Below, piece after piece: positions 14,305 to 21,103 of a stretch of 28,575 nucleotides of DNA. The notes under the pieces are model-generated. The model was not told the DNA's origin. It searched no databases and saw only the letters and a program-made list of their open reading frames with translations. A program made the translations under genes and the position numbers. The number at the start of each line of letters is the position of its first letter. Position 1 is the stretch's first letter. The stretch is from positions 11,248 through 39,822 of the forward strand of contig JAPPNY010000218.1 in the NCBI GenBank assembly GCA_028818385.1. The letters are read 5' to 3'. This DNA comes from Spirochaetaceae bacterium. Its GTDB lineage: Bacteria; Spirochaetota; Spirochaetia; SZUA-6; Bin103.

Positions 14305-16113
14305 ATGGGCCGAATCCGCGTCCTTGCAGACGATACGGCTCGGCAGATCGCCGCCGGAGAAGTCATCGACCGGCCGTACTCGATCGTCCGCGAGTTGCTC
14401 GACAACGCCATCGATGCCGGCGCCGCCAACGTGCGGGTGGAAGTCGTCAAGGGAGGGTTGGAGCAGATTCGCGTGGTGGACGACGGTGCCGGCATGGACG
14501 AAGAGGATCTGCGCCTGTGCGCGCTCCGGCACGCCACCTCCAAGATCGCCGACCACCGCGACCTCGCACGCGTGCGCACGCTGGGGTTTCGGGGCGAGGC
14601 GCTTGCGAGCATCGGCGCCTGCAGCGTGCTCACGCTGACCTCCCGACGGAAAGAAGGAGCCTCGGCACACCGCGCGCTGGTGCGTTTCGGCCGTGACGAG
14701 GGCGTGCGGCCGAGCGCGGGAGTCCCGGGCACCACTGCGGAGGTGAGCTCGCTGTTCTTCGAGCTTCCGGCCCGGCGCCGTTTCCTGAAGAGCCGTGGCG
14801 CGGAGACGGCGCTGTGCCGGCGCACCTTCCTGGAAAAGGCGCTTCCGCACCCGGAGGTCGCGTTCGAGTTTGCCGTCGATGGCAGGCAGGTCATGAGAAT
14901 GCCTGCCGGGTCGCCGCTCGATCGGACCGCAGCCGCCGCGGGACTGAACGCGGCCGACTTCGCCTGCGTGCACGGCGGTGGCGAGGGCCTGCGAGTGGCA
15001 GCGCTGGCGGCGCGCCCGGAGCTGGCCCGCCGCGACCGGGCGGGGATCCACGTCTATCTCAACCGACGGCGGATCACCGACTTCGGGCTCGTCCAGGCGG
15101 TGGAGTACGGGTACGGCGAGTTCCTGCCGGGTGGCCTGCACCCGGTGGCGTACCTGTTCGTCGAGATCGATCCCGAGATGGTCGATTTCAACGTGCACCC
15201 GGCGAAGCGGGAGGTGCGGCTGCGGCGTCCGGGCGAGCTGCATCGGGCGATCAGCTCGACGCTGCAGCGGGAGATCCGGAGTTGGCAGTCGCAGCCCGAG
15301 CGCGGCGCGGCTGCCGGGGAGAACCGGCCGGCAGCGGCGTCCGCATCGTTCCTGGCCGAGGCTCCGCCGGTCTTTCCGGCACTGATCCGGCCTCCTCCGG
15401 CGGGAGCGGACGGATCGCCGCCTGGCGTGCTCTCCTCCCGTCCGGACGCCGGGAAGGCCCCTGGGGCGTGGCGCGGGCGCGCTCCCGACCCGGACGCCGA
15501 GATGCGCTACCTCGGTCAGGCCTTCCATCTCTTCCTGGTCGCCGAGGTGGGCGACCGCATCTACTTCGTCGACCAGCATGCCGCCCACGAGCGCGTGCTG
15601 TACGAGCAGCTTCGCGGTGGCCTGATCGAGCGGCAGAAACTGCTGGCCGGGCCATCCGTCGAGCTGTCTCCGGAAGAGGACGCCGAGCTCCGCGGTTTCC
15701 TGGACGATCTCGAGCGTTGCGGGTTCCGCCTGCAGGCGCGGGGCGGCGGGCGCTACACGATCATGGAGATACCGGCCGCGGCGGCGCGTCTACCGGCGGA
15801 ACATCTGTGTCGCTTCGTGCGCCTGTGCGCGGGGACCTCGGAGGACTGGGACCGGGACGTGTACAGCGGCCTGGCCTGCCGCCTCGCGGTCAAGGACGGG
15901 GAGGTCATCGACGATCGGTCCGGCCGCGAGTTGCTCGAGCGCTCGTTCCGGATCGATCCTCAGCGGTGTCCGCACGGTCGCCCGCTGTGGTTCGAGATCA
16001 GCAGGCAGGCGCTGGCCGGTTCGGTAGGGCGTCCGTCTCCCCTGAGACGGCCGGCTCCAGGAGGCGGCCGTCTCGCTGAGTCGGCAGGACGCGGAACCAA
16101 GTATACCAGGTAA
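14305..16113 (+). CDS. mutL: DNA mismatch repair protein MutL
   Basis: Mismatch-repair coordinator with an N-terminal GHKL ATPase and, here, an endonuclease-type C-terminal domain. From the ATG at 14305 (602 residues): RQIAAGEVIDRPYSIVRELLDNAIDAG (catalytic Glu30, Asn34), DDGAGM, the GFRGEAL lid motif (94-100) and VDFNVHPAKREVR (293-305); a Pro/Ala/Gly linker (about 330-395); then DQHAAHERVLYE (423-434), ACR (524-526) and CPHGRP (555-560), the metal-binding motifs of nicking MutL. A GTG at 14281 is in frame but lies in a dispersed repeat and extends past the conserved start. The family core ends near residue 573; the last 29 residues come from an inverted-repeat element (16024-16123). No mutS or mutH in the window. 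Confidence 0.97.
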   Translation: MGRIRVLADDTARQIAAGEVIDRPYSIVRELLDNAIDAGAANVRVEVVKGGLEQIRVVDDGAGMDEEDLRLCALRHATSKIADHRDLARVRTLGFRGEALASIGACSVLTLTSRRKEGASAHRALVRFGRDEGVRPSAGVPGTTAEVSSLFFELPARRRFLKSRGAETALCRRTFLEKALPHPEVAFEFAVDGRQVMRMPAGSPLDRTAAAAGLNAADFACVHGGGEGLRVAALAARPELARRDRAGIHVYLNRRRITDFGLVQAVEYGYGEFLPGGLHPVAYLFVEIDPEMVDFNVHPAKREVRLRRPGELHRAISSTLQREIRSWQSQPERGAAAGENRPAAASASFLAEAPPVFPALIRPPPAGADGSPPGVLSSRPDAGKAPGAWRGRAPDPDAEMRYLGQAFHLFLVAEVGDRIYFVDQHAAHERVLYEQLRGGLIERQKLLAGPSVELSPEEDAELRGFLDDLERCGFRLQARGGGRYTIMEIPAAAARLPAEHLCRFVRLCAGTSEDWDRDVYSGLACRLAVKDGEVIDDRSGRELLERSFRIDPQRCPHGRPLWFEISRQALAGSVGRPSPLRRPAPGGGRLAESAGRGTKYTR

Positions 16114-16123
16114 GACGCCCTAC
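16024..16123. repeat. 100-bp nested inverted-repeat element at the mutL / parB-like junction
   Basis: Outer perfect 10-bp arms: GTAGGGCGTC at 16024-16033 and GACGCCCTAC at 16114-16123. Inside, GAGACGGCCG (16044-16053) pairs perfectly with CGGCCGTCTC (16065-16074), and the same GAGACGG (16044-16050) can instead pair with CCGTCTC (16033-16039) over a 4-base loop, so the two inner hairpins exclude each other. The left arm lies in the mutL tail; the right arm on the minus strand supplies the TAG stop of the parB-like gene. There is no U-run on either side. A MITE-like insertion or a bidirectional 3'-end structure are both possible. Confidence 0.8.
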
Positions 16124-16563
16124 GGGTCGTTCTGGGCGCGTCGCCGGCGCGAAAGGCGTGCGTACAGCCGTCCCAGCGGGCGGACGACCACGGCGCGCGC
16201 CAGCCGCGCCAGTCCCTTCAGGGCCCGCCGCCACCACCTGACGCGCTGCAGCCGCTGCATCCGCTCGATCGCTTCACGCAGCTCCTCCGGCCGAAGTTCC
16301 TTTCGCTGGACGTTCTCCTCCAGCTCGAGTTCCAGCGTCTCGCGCTCCGACTCCTTGTCGATCACGATCGCGTTGATGCTTTTCCAACCCAGGCGGCGGG
16401 CGCTTTCCAGCCGCCGGTTACCAGCGATCAGTTCCGACCGGCGATTGATCAGGATCGGACAGAGCAGGCCGTGCTTGCGCAGGCTCTCCATCAGTGACGA
16501 CAGGTCGCCGAGGGAATACCGGACCCGCTTGCGGATGACGATGGTATCGATCTCCACCTGCAT
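16120..16563 (-). CDS. ParB/Srx-fold N-terminal domain protein without an HTH domain
   Basis: A 147-residue protein. Residues 1-70 match the ParB-like nuclease/CTPase N-terminal fold: RKRVRYSLGDLSSLMESLRKHGLLCPILINRR, then the phosphate-binding LIAGNRRLESARRLGW. A charged helical stretch follows (ESERETLELELEENVQRKELRPEELREAIERMQRL, about 73-108), as in ParB after the GxRR motif. The DNA-binding HTH of true chromosomal ParB is missing; instead the tail is strongly basic and amphipathic (WWRRALKGLARLARAVVVRPLGRLYARLSRRRR), suggesting membrane or nucleic-acid contact. There is no parA or parS evidence here. The start overlaps the gcvH stop by one base (TGATG). The TAG stop is formed by an inverted-repeat arm. 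Function unknown; partition is not the safe call. Confidence 0.75.
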   Translation of the reverse strand: MQVEIDTIVIRKRVRYSLGDLSSLMESLRKHGLLCPILINRRSELIAGNRRLESARRLGWKSINAIVIDKESERETLELELEENVQRKELRPEELREAIERMQRLQRVRWWRRALKGLARLARAVVVRPLGRLYARLSRRRRAQNDP

Positions 16564-16961
16564 CAGCCGGAGCCCTCTGCAAGCCCGATCAGGCCCCGGT
16601 ATTCGTCGCGGTCCAGAAGATCGTCGAGCTCGGCCGCGTCATCGATGCCGAGTTCGAAGATCCACCCGGCTCCTTCCGCGTCGGCGTTGATCAGGCGGCC
16701 GGCCCCCGGCTCCCGCAGCCGTTCATTGACGGCGGTTACGACCCCGCCGACCGGCGCGTACAACTCGGTCGCTGCCTTCAGCGCGTCGATGGCGCACACC
16801 GCGGCGCCGCGTTCGATACGGGTGCCCACGTCGGGGAGCTGCACGAAGGTGATCTCGCCGAGCTCCTCCTGCGCGAAATCGGTCAGTCCCACCCGCACGC
16901 CGGACCGGTGGCGTAGCGCCCAATGGTGGTCGCGCGTGTAGCGGCGTTCGTTCGAGTTCAT
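16563..16961 (-). CDS. gcvH: Glycine cleavage system H protein (lipoyl carrier)
   Basis: A 132-residue GcvH-type lipoyl-domain protein that shuttles the aminomethyl group in glycine cleavage, or serves as lipoate relay. RYTRDHHWALRHRSGVRVGLTDFAQEELGEITFVQLPDVGT is the family N-terminal half; the lipoylated Lys62 is in AIDALKAATELYAPVGG, and the C-terminal part has VTAVNERLREPGAGRLINADAEGAGWIFEL. ESVKA is the more usual text around the lysine (IDALKA here). No gcvT, gcvP or lipoate ligase genes accompany it. It is translationally coupled on both sides, sharing one base with the pbp1A stop and one base with the parB-like start. Confidence 0.95.
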   Translation of the reverse strand: MNSNERRYTRDHHWALRHRSGVRVGLTDFAQEELGEITFVQLPDVGTRIERGAAVCAIDALKAATELYAPVGGVVTAVNERLREPGAGRLINADAEGAGWIFELGIDDAAELDDLLDRDEYRGLIGLAEGSG

Positions 16962-19441
16962 CAGTCGAGCAGCGGATTGCCGTCCGGCGGCTTCGGGTCC
17001 GGCGGCCTTGATTGTCCCGTTCCGACCGAGGGTTCGTCCAGGGGTGCCTGGAACGGCGGCGCATCGACGTCGATCGTTGCCAGGGCCCTGCGCAGGTTGT
17101 TCGCCACCACGTCGCCGCGGGCGGTCACGGCGCCGGACAGCGTGTCGCGTGTCTTCGGTTCCGTACCGGTCAGGAACAGCTCGTGGATGATGGGTTCGTC
17201 TCCCGAAGGCAGCAGGCCGGAGCGCGCGTCGACCGCGACCCGGATCAGGCCCGTGGCCGGCATCTCGAAGTCCCGGACGGGAGAGCCTGAGTGGATTCGC
17301 TTCATGTAGTCCGCCCAGGTCGTGCCCGCGGCGCGCCCGCCCGACAGGCTCCGTCCCAGCGACTCTCCCGGTTCATCGAAACCCATCCACACCGCCGTCA
17401 CGACGTCCGGGGTGAACCCCACGGTCCACGCGTCCGACCAGTTCTGCGTGGTGCCGGTCTTGCCCGCGATCGGGAAGTCGAGGCCGCCGACCCGGCCCGC
17501 CGACGCCGTCAGCGTTCCCGACCGGACGGTGCTGGTCAGCAGGTCGATCATCAGGTACGCAGCGGCCGGGTCCATGATCTTCAGCCGTTCCCCCGCCGCC
17601 CGCTGACGATCACGCAGCTCCTTCTCGACCCCCAGCACGTCGCTTCCGTCCCGGTCCGTGACGAAGCGGATCGCGATCGGCTCCACTTCGCGGCCCTGGT
17701 TGGCGAAGGTGGCATAGGCTCGCGCCATCTGCAGCGGCGTCACCGTGACCACGCCCAGCCCGAGCGGGTACGTGCGCGCGAACGCTTGCTCGATTTCGAG
17801 CGGATCGGCGATCCCGAGCAGCCGGCTGGCCCGGTCGATGGCGGCATCGAAGCCGACCAGGCTCAGCACGCGGAGGGATGGAATGTTCATGGAGTGCTTC
17901 AACGCGGTTCGCGTCAGCACCCGCCCCTGCCACTCGCCCAGGTAGTTTTGCGGGACGTAGGGGGTACCGTCGGGATTGTAGAACACGACCGGCGCGTCCA
18001 TCAGCATGGTCGTCGGCGTCACCGCTCCGGAACTGATGGCGGCGGAGTAGTACAGCGGCTTGAACGCGGAACCCGGCTGCACCTTCGACTGGACGGCGCG
18101 GTTGAACTGATTGCCGCGCGCGAGGTCACGCCCGCCGACCATGGACAGGATGTACCCGCTCGACGGCTCGATCGACACCAGGGCGCCCTGCACCTCCACG
18201 CGTCGCTGCCGCACCGTCTGGTCCTCGCGGATCCGCCGGGTGAGCGCCTTGAGTTGTCCGGTGTCCCAGGTCAACGAGAGCAGGTCGAGGGCCGGGCTCA
18301 GTTCATCGCCGAACCGCCCGCGTCCGGCCATGCGGTCCGCCTGGTTTCCGACCCGCAGGCGGCGGACATCGAAGGCGAGCGACAACAGGTCCACCACGGG
18401 CAGGAACTCGTCCTTGGCCACGGCGACCCGTGTGCTGCGCTGGGTAGTGCGCAGGTCGTTCACCCGATTCAGGTGCTGCTCCATCACCTCGTTGGCGATC
18501 GCCTGATGATCCAGATCGAGCGTGGTGTGGACGATCAGGCCGTCCCGGTACAGGTCCACCTTCCCGAGCAGCAGTTCCTCCAGGCGCAGGCGAACGTACT
18601 CGCTGAAGTGCCGGGCGCGGTCGACGCGTTCGTAAAACGCGCTGCTCACGTTCGAGCGCGTGAAGTCGAAGGCGTCCCAATACCGGACGAGCGACCGGTC
18701 GGCCTCCTCCTGGGTCACGTAGCCCAGCTCCACCATCTGCTGCAGATTGTTCGTCTGCAACTCGCGAGCGCGATTCGGATAGGTGAACGGTGAGTTGCCG
18801 CCCGGCCGGTTGAGCTGGACCACCAGCATGGACGCCTCCGCAACCGTGATGTCGCGCGCCGAGTGCCCGGTATAGAACTGTGCCGCCGCTTCGATCCCGT
18901 AGGTGCCCTCTCCGAAGTACACCAGGTTCAGGTATCGCTCGAGGATCTCGTCCTTGGTCAGCCAGCGTTCGAGCTGGATCGCGTACCACAGTTCGACGAG
19001 CTTGCGGCGCAGCGTGATCTCGGACCGATCGGCAAACAGGCTTCCGGCAAGCTGCTGGGTGATGGTGCTGGCGCCTCCTCCGAAACCGCCGCGCACGGTG
19101 GTCCAGGTCGCGCGCAGTATGTCCGGTACCCGGAATCCGCGGTGCCGGTAGAAGTGCCGGTCCTCGCGCGTGAGCAGCGCGTCGATCAGATGCCGGGGCA
19201 GTTCCTCGAAGCGGATGATCTCGCGCTTCTCCACCGAGAAGAACTGCGTGATGAGCCGGTCGTTGCGGTCCAGTATCTGCGTGGGAAGGGCGGGACGGTC
19301 GGTCCCGTATATGTCGGATCCGCGGAAGTTCCGAGTGCCCGCGAAGGCAAGGCCCAATCCCGTGCCGACCCCGGCGGAAAGCAACAACAGGGTCGCGATG
19401 AGGAGCGCTGCGGTGCGCGGGCGGAGGCGCGCGCGCGGCAT
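16961..19441 (-). CDS. mrcA: Penicillin-binding protein 1A, bifunctional class A PBP
   Basis: Membrane-anchored peptidoglycan synthase joining lipid II polymerisation and cross-linking. The 826-residue protein has one N-terminal membrane helix (about 11-34), a GT51 glycosyltransferase domain with EDRHFYRHRGF (catalytic Glu93), GGGASTITQQLAGSLF and RRKLVELWYAIQLER (second Glu150), and a transpeptidase domain with SAFK (Ser458, Lys461), SMN (517-519) and KTGTT (661-665). Between the domains is an insert carrying two copies of a DLLSL(A/T)(F/W)D motif (about 351 and 386). The Pro-rich tail ends PDPKPPDGNPLLD. The gene heads a three-cistron operon with gcvH and the parB-like gene and has a promoter-like pair directly upstream of its ATG. 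Confidence 0.97.
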   Translation of the reverse strand: MPRARLRPRTAALLIATLLLLSAGVGTGLGLAFAGTRNFRGSDIYGTDRPALPTQILDRNDRLITQFFSVEKREIIRFEELPRHLIDALLTREDRHFYRHRGFRVPDILRATWTTVRGGFGGGASTITQQLAGSLFADRSEITLRRKLVELWYAIQLERWLTKDEILERYLNLVYFGEGTYGIEAAAQFYTGHSARDITVAEASMLVVQLNRPGGNSPFTYPNRARELQTNNLQQMVELGYVTQEEADRSLVRYWDAFDFTRSNVSSAFYERVDRARHFSEYVRLRLEELLLGKVDLYRDGLIVHTTLDLDHQAIANEVMEQHLNRVNDLRTTQRSTRVAVAKDEFLPVVDLLSLAFDVRRLRVGNQADRMAGRGRFGDELSPALDLLSLTWDTGQLKALTRRIREDQTVRQRRVEVQGALVSIEPSSGYILSMVGGRDLARGNQFNRAVQSKVQPGSAFKPLYYSAAISSGAVTPTTMLMDAPVVFYNPDGTPYVPQNYLGEWQGRVLTRTALKHSMNIPSLRVLSLVGFDAAIDRASRLLGIADPLEIEQAFARTYPLGLGVVTVTPLQMARAYATFANQGREVEPIAIRFVTDRDGSDVLGVEKELRDRQRAAGERLKIMDPAAAYLMIDLLTSTVRSGTLTASAGRVGGLDFPIAGKTGTTQNWSDAWTVGFTPDVVTAVWMGFDEPGESLGRSLSGGRAAGTTWADYMKRIHSGSPVRDFEMPATGLIRVAVDARSGLLPSGDEPIIHELFLTGTEPKTRDTLSGAVTARGDVVANNLRRALATIDVDAPPFQAPLDEPSVGTGQSRPPDPKPPDGNPLLD

Positions 19442-19447
19442 GTCACG

Positions 19448-19477
19448 ATACTACGGACCACCGCCGCGGGCCGTCAA
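19448..19477 (-). promoter_or_regulatory. Promoter of the pbp1A-gcvH-parB-like operon
   Basis: Minus strand: TTGACG (19477-19472), 18-bp spacer, TAGTAT (19453-19448). Only six bases separate the -10 from the ATG, so the expected start site falls on or beside the start codon, implying a leaderless mRNA. No Shine-Dalgarno is visible in the six bases. Confidence 0.6.
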
Positions 19478-19552
19478 ATTCCCCGCGTCCGCGACACGGC
19501 GTCCGGATGCACTCGGCATGACGCGGCTGCGGGCTACGGTCGCGTAGTCGTG

Positions 19553-19583
19553 AAAAAATGGCCGGCCCCTCATGGGGCCGGCC
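19553..19583 (-). terminator. Intrinsic terminator, minus strand
   Basis: A perfect 10-bp GC stem, GGCCGGCCCC/GGGGCCGGCC (19560-19569 with 19574-19583), 4-base loop, followed on the minus strand by A and six T (19558-19553). The other side has no T-run, so it works leftward. It is the clearest Rho-independent terminator in the window. Confidence 0.9.
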
Positions 19584-19710
19584 AACCCTTGCGGGAGTGC
19601 CGGTTACGGTATAGTAAACTGGGAGGGGAACTATAGATAACCGACACTCTCCTTATCGACACCTGCCTCTCGTACCTTAGCCGGCACCGGACAAATGTCG
19701 CCAAAGATTG
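19553..19710 (-). ncRNA. Candidate structured small RNA, about 158 nt
   Basis: The interval between a promoter-like pair (19744-19717) and the intrinsic terminator has no credible protein. It folds into a long hairpin: GAGTGTCGGTTA (minus strand, 19649-19638) pairs over 12 positions with one G-U with the segment at 19606-19595; after a small internal loop TATAGT (19635-19630 region) pairs with ACTATA (19615-19610); the 14-nt apical loop on the RNA is UCCCCUCCCAGUUU. A second small hairpin, GGACAA/TTGTCC, lies at the 5' end (19713-19708 with 19694-19689). No tRNA, SRP, tmRNA, RNase P or 6S signature was recognised. The alternative is a long 3' UTR of the membrane-protein gene at 19775-20137. 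Confidence 0.45.
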
Positions 19711-19716
19711 TCCAAC

Positions 19717-19744
19717 AGCATAACTGCCTGCCACGACAGGTCAA
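19717..19744 (-). promoter_or_regulatory. Promoter candidate for the small RNA, with overlapping palindrome
   Basis: Minus strand: TTGACC (19744-19739), 16-bp spacer, TATGCT (19722-19717), about 30 bp downstream of the stop of the preceding minus-strand gene. A perfect inverted repeat, CAGGT-CA-ACCTG (19737-19748), covers the -35 and could be an operator. Confidence 0.5.
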
Positions 19745-19774
19745 CCTGCCGCTCCCCGCGCCGGCCGCGGCCGG

Positions 19775-20137
19775 TCACCCGCGACCGTCGACAGGGGCGC
19801 GCCGGCCCGAGGTGAGCAGGAACCCGATCGCTCCAAGATCGACGACGATCACGGCAATCGCGGCGATGTATGCGCCGGTGCTGAACAGTGCCAGGACGAA
19901 CAACGGCGCGGCCGCCAGCGTGGCCACCCACGCGGTCAGGCGCGCCGCCGCGAAGGCGGCCCCGGCGAGCGCCGTTCGGAGGTCGGTTGCCTCTGCCCGG
20001 AGGCGGATTCGGCGCACGATCGTCGCTCCCACGCCGATCGCGAGCGCGGCGACCAGCAGGATGTTGTAAAGGGAGCGCATGCGGGTGGCGACCAGCCAGA
20101 GCGGCAGGACGACCGCGGCGCTCGCGGCCACCACCAC
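19775..20137 (-). CDS. Small hydrophobic membrane protein, unknown
   Basis: From the GTG at 20137 the product has 120 residues with three to four hydrophobic segments: AASAAVVLPLWLVATRM, LYNILLVAALAIGVGATIV, and after a charged loop (RRIRLRAEATDL) a long pair of helices (WVATLAAAPLFVLALFSTGAYIAAIAVIVVDLGAIGFLL). The frame stays open upstream across the end of the PHP gene with Ala/Arg-rich text and another hydrophobic piece (IGVGLLLTGV), but without ATG, GTG or TTG, so either the start is this GTG or a rare codon such as CTG near 20217 is used. It follows the PHP gene on the same strand by 77 bp. No recognised domain; existence rests on the hydrophobic pattern and composition. Confidence 0.55.
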   Translation of the reverse strand: MVVAASAAVVLPLWLVATRMRSLYNILLVAALAIGVGATIVRRIRLRAEATDLRTALAGAAFAAARLTAWVATLAAAPLFVLALFSTGAYIAAIAVIVVDLGAIGFLLTSGRRAPVDGRG

Positions 20138-20214
20138 GCCGGTCAGCAGCAGTCCGACGCCAATCCGGCGGGCAGCCGCCGCGTAGGCGGCTGCTGCCGC
20201 CCGCGCCGCACGCC

Positions 20215-21099
20215 TCAGCGCCGCCGTGGCCTCACCTCCGTCCGAGGCTGCCCATCCGTCCCGGGTAACGCGCCGGCGATTTCCTGCGGGATGGGCTCAC
20301 CTGCGTGCCAGAACCCGAGCGCCCGGCCGGGCGAATGCACGCCGTGATAGTCGGATCCGCCGGTGACGAACAGGCCGCGGCGCCCGGCCAGCGTCCGTAC
20401 CAACGACGATCGTTGCGGCGACAGGGACGGATGATAGGCCTCGACGCCGGTCACGCCGGCCGCGGATACCGCGTCCAGCAGGGCCTCGAGCTCCGCGGCC
20501 GATCCTCCCTCCGGATGGGCCAGCACGCCGTGGCCGCCGGAGCCTCGCAGCGCCTCGATCGCCTCGCCGAGCTGCACGGCGCGGCGCGGTACGTGGAACG
20601 GGCGTCCGGAGCCGAGCAGCCGGCGAAACGCGTCGGCGGTGCTGGTGGCGACGCCCCGCTTGACCAGCAGCGCGGCCATGTGCGGCCGGCCGACGCTGGC
20701 GCCTCCCGCCTCCGCCTGCACGTCCGCGTAGTCGATCGCGAGCCCGTGCCGGCGCATCCGCTCGACCATCGCCAGGTTGCGCTCCACGCGGCGTTGCAGG
20801 ATTCGGTCCAGCAGTTCCGAGAGGTGAGAGCGGCCGGCGTCGGGATCGAAACCGAGGCCGAGCAGGTGGATCTGGCGTGTGCCGTGCCGGAGCGCCAGCT
20901 CCACTCCCGCGATGAAGCGGATGCCGCGCCGGGCGGCGGCGCGCGCGGCATCGGCGACGCCGCTGACGGTGTCGTGGTCGGTCAGCGCCAGGGTGGTGAC
21001 GCCGGCGCGGTGGGCGGCCTCGACCAGCTCCTCGGGCCGGTCGCTGCCGTCGGAGCAGCTCGAGTGCGTGTGCAGGTCGACCGACGCCGTCACCGCCAT
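20215..21099 (-). CDS. PHP-domain phosphoesterase (YciV/TrpH, RNase AM-like)
   Basis: A 294-residue metal-dependent phosphoesterase of the PHP family; characterised relatives hydrolyse 3',5'-nucleoside bisphosphates and trim 5' ends of RNAs. The metal ligands are all visible: DLHTHSSCSDG (motif I, His10, His12, Asp17), ALTDHDT (38-44), the Glu of IAGVEL (67), LAHPEGG (motif III), and GSDYHG (motif IV) near the C-terminus. Motif order and length match the YciV/TrpH group rather than histidinol phosphatase or the DNA polymerase PHP domain. The ATG is 4 nt beyond the stop of the upstream dehydrogenase gene, so the two are likely co-transcribed. Confidence 0.9.
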   Translation of the reverse strand: MAVTASVDLHTHSSCSDGSDRPEELVEAAHRAGVTTLALTDHDTVSGVADAARAAARRGIRFIAGVELALRHGTRQIHLLGLGFDPDAGRSHLSELLDRILQRRVERNLAMVERMRRHGLAIDYADVQAEAGGASVGRPHMAALLVKRGVATSTADAFRRLLGSGRPFHVPRRAVQLGEAIEALRGSGGHGVLAHPEGGSAAELEALLDAVSAAGVTGVEAYHPSLSPQRSSLVRTLAGRRGLFVTGGSDYHGVHSPGRALGFWHAGEPIPQEIAGALPGTDGQPRTEVRPRRR

Positions 21100-21103
21100 G
21101 CGC

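Noticed and set aside
14143..15588. 481-codon open frame on the minus strand opposite mutL
   Set aside because: Shadow of mutL; no hydrophobic core or motifs.
16044..16074. Intrinsic terminator of mutL
   Set aside because: Perfect stem but it lies before the mutL stop and has no T-run on either strand.
16120..16563. Chromosome-partition ParB
   Set aside because: Only the N-terminal fold is present; no HTH or dimerisation domain and no parA neighbour.
19571..19650. 25-codon reading frame in the small-RNA region (GTG start after AAGGAG)
   Set aside because: The putative Shine-Dalgarno is only one base from the GTG and the sequence is fully explained by base pairing.
19553..19710. 6S RNA, SRP RNA or tmRNA as identity of the intergenic RNA
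   Set aside because: The 5' and 3' ends do not pair as in 6S RNA, there is no GGAAG-type SRP tetraloop region, and no tRNA-like domain.
19677..19721. 14-codon ATG frame MLLDNLWRHLSGAG on the minus strand
   Set aside because: Its ATG lies within the proposed -10 box; too short to support without conservation. It would gain interest if the promoter proved wrong.
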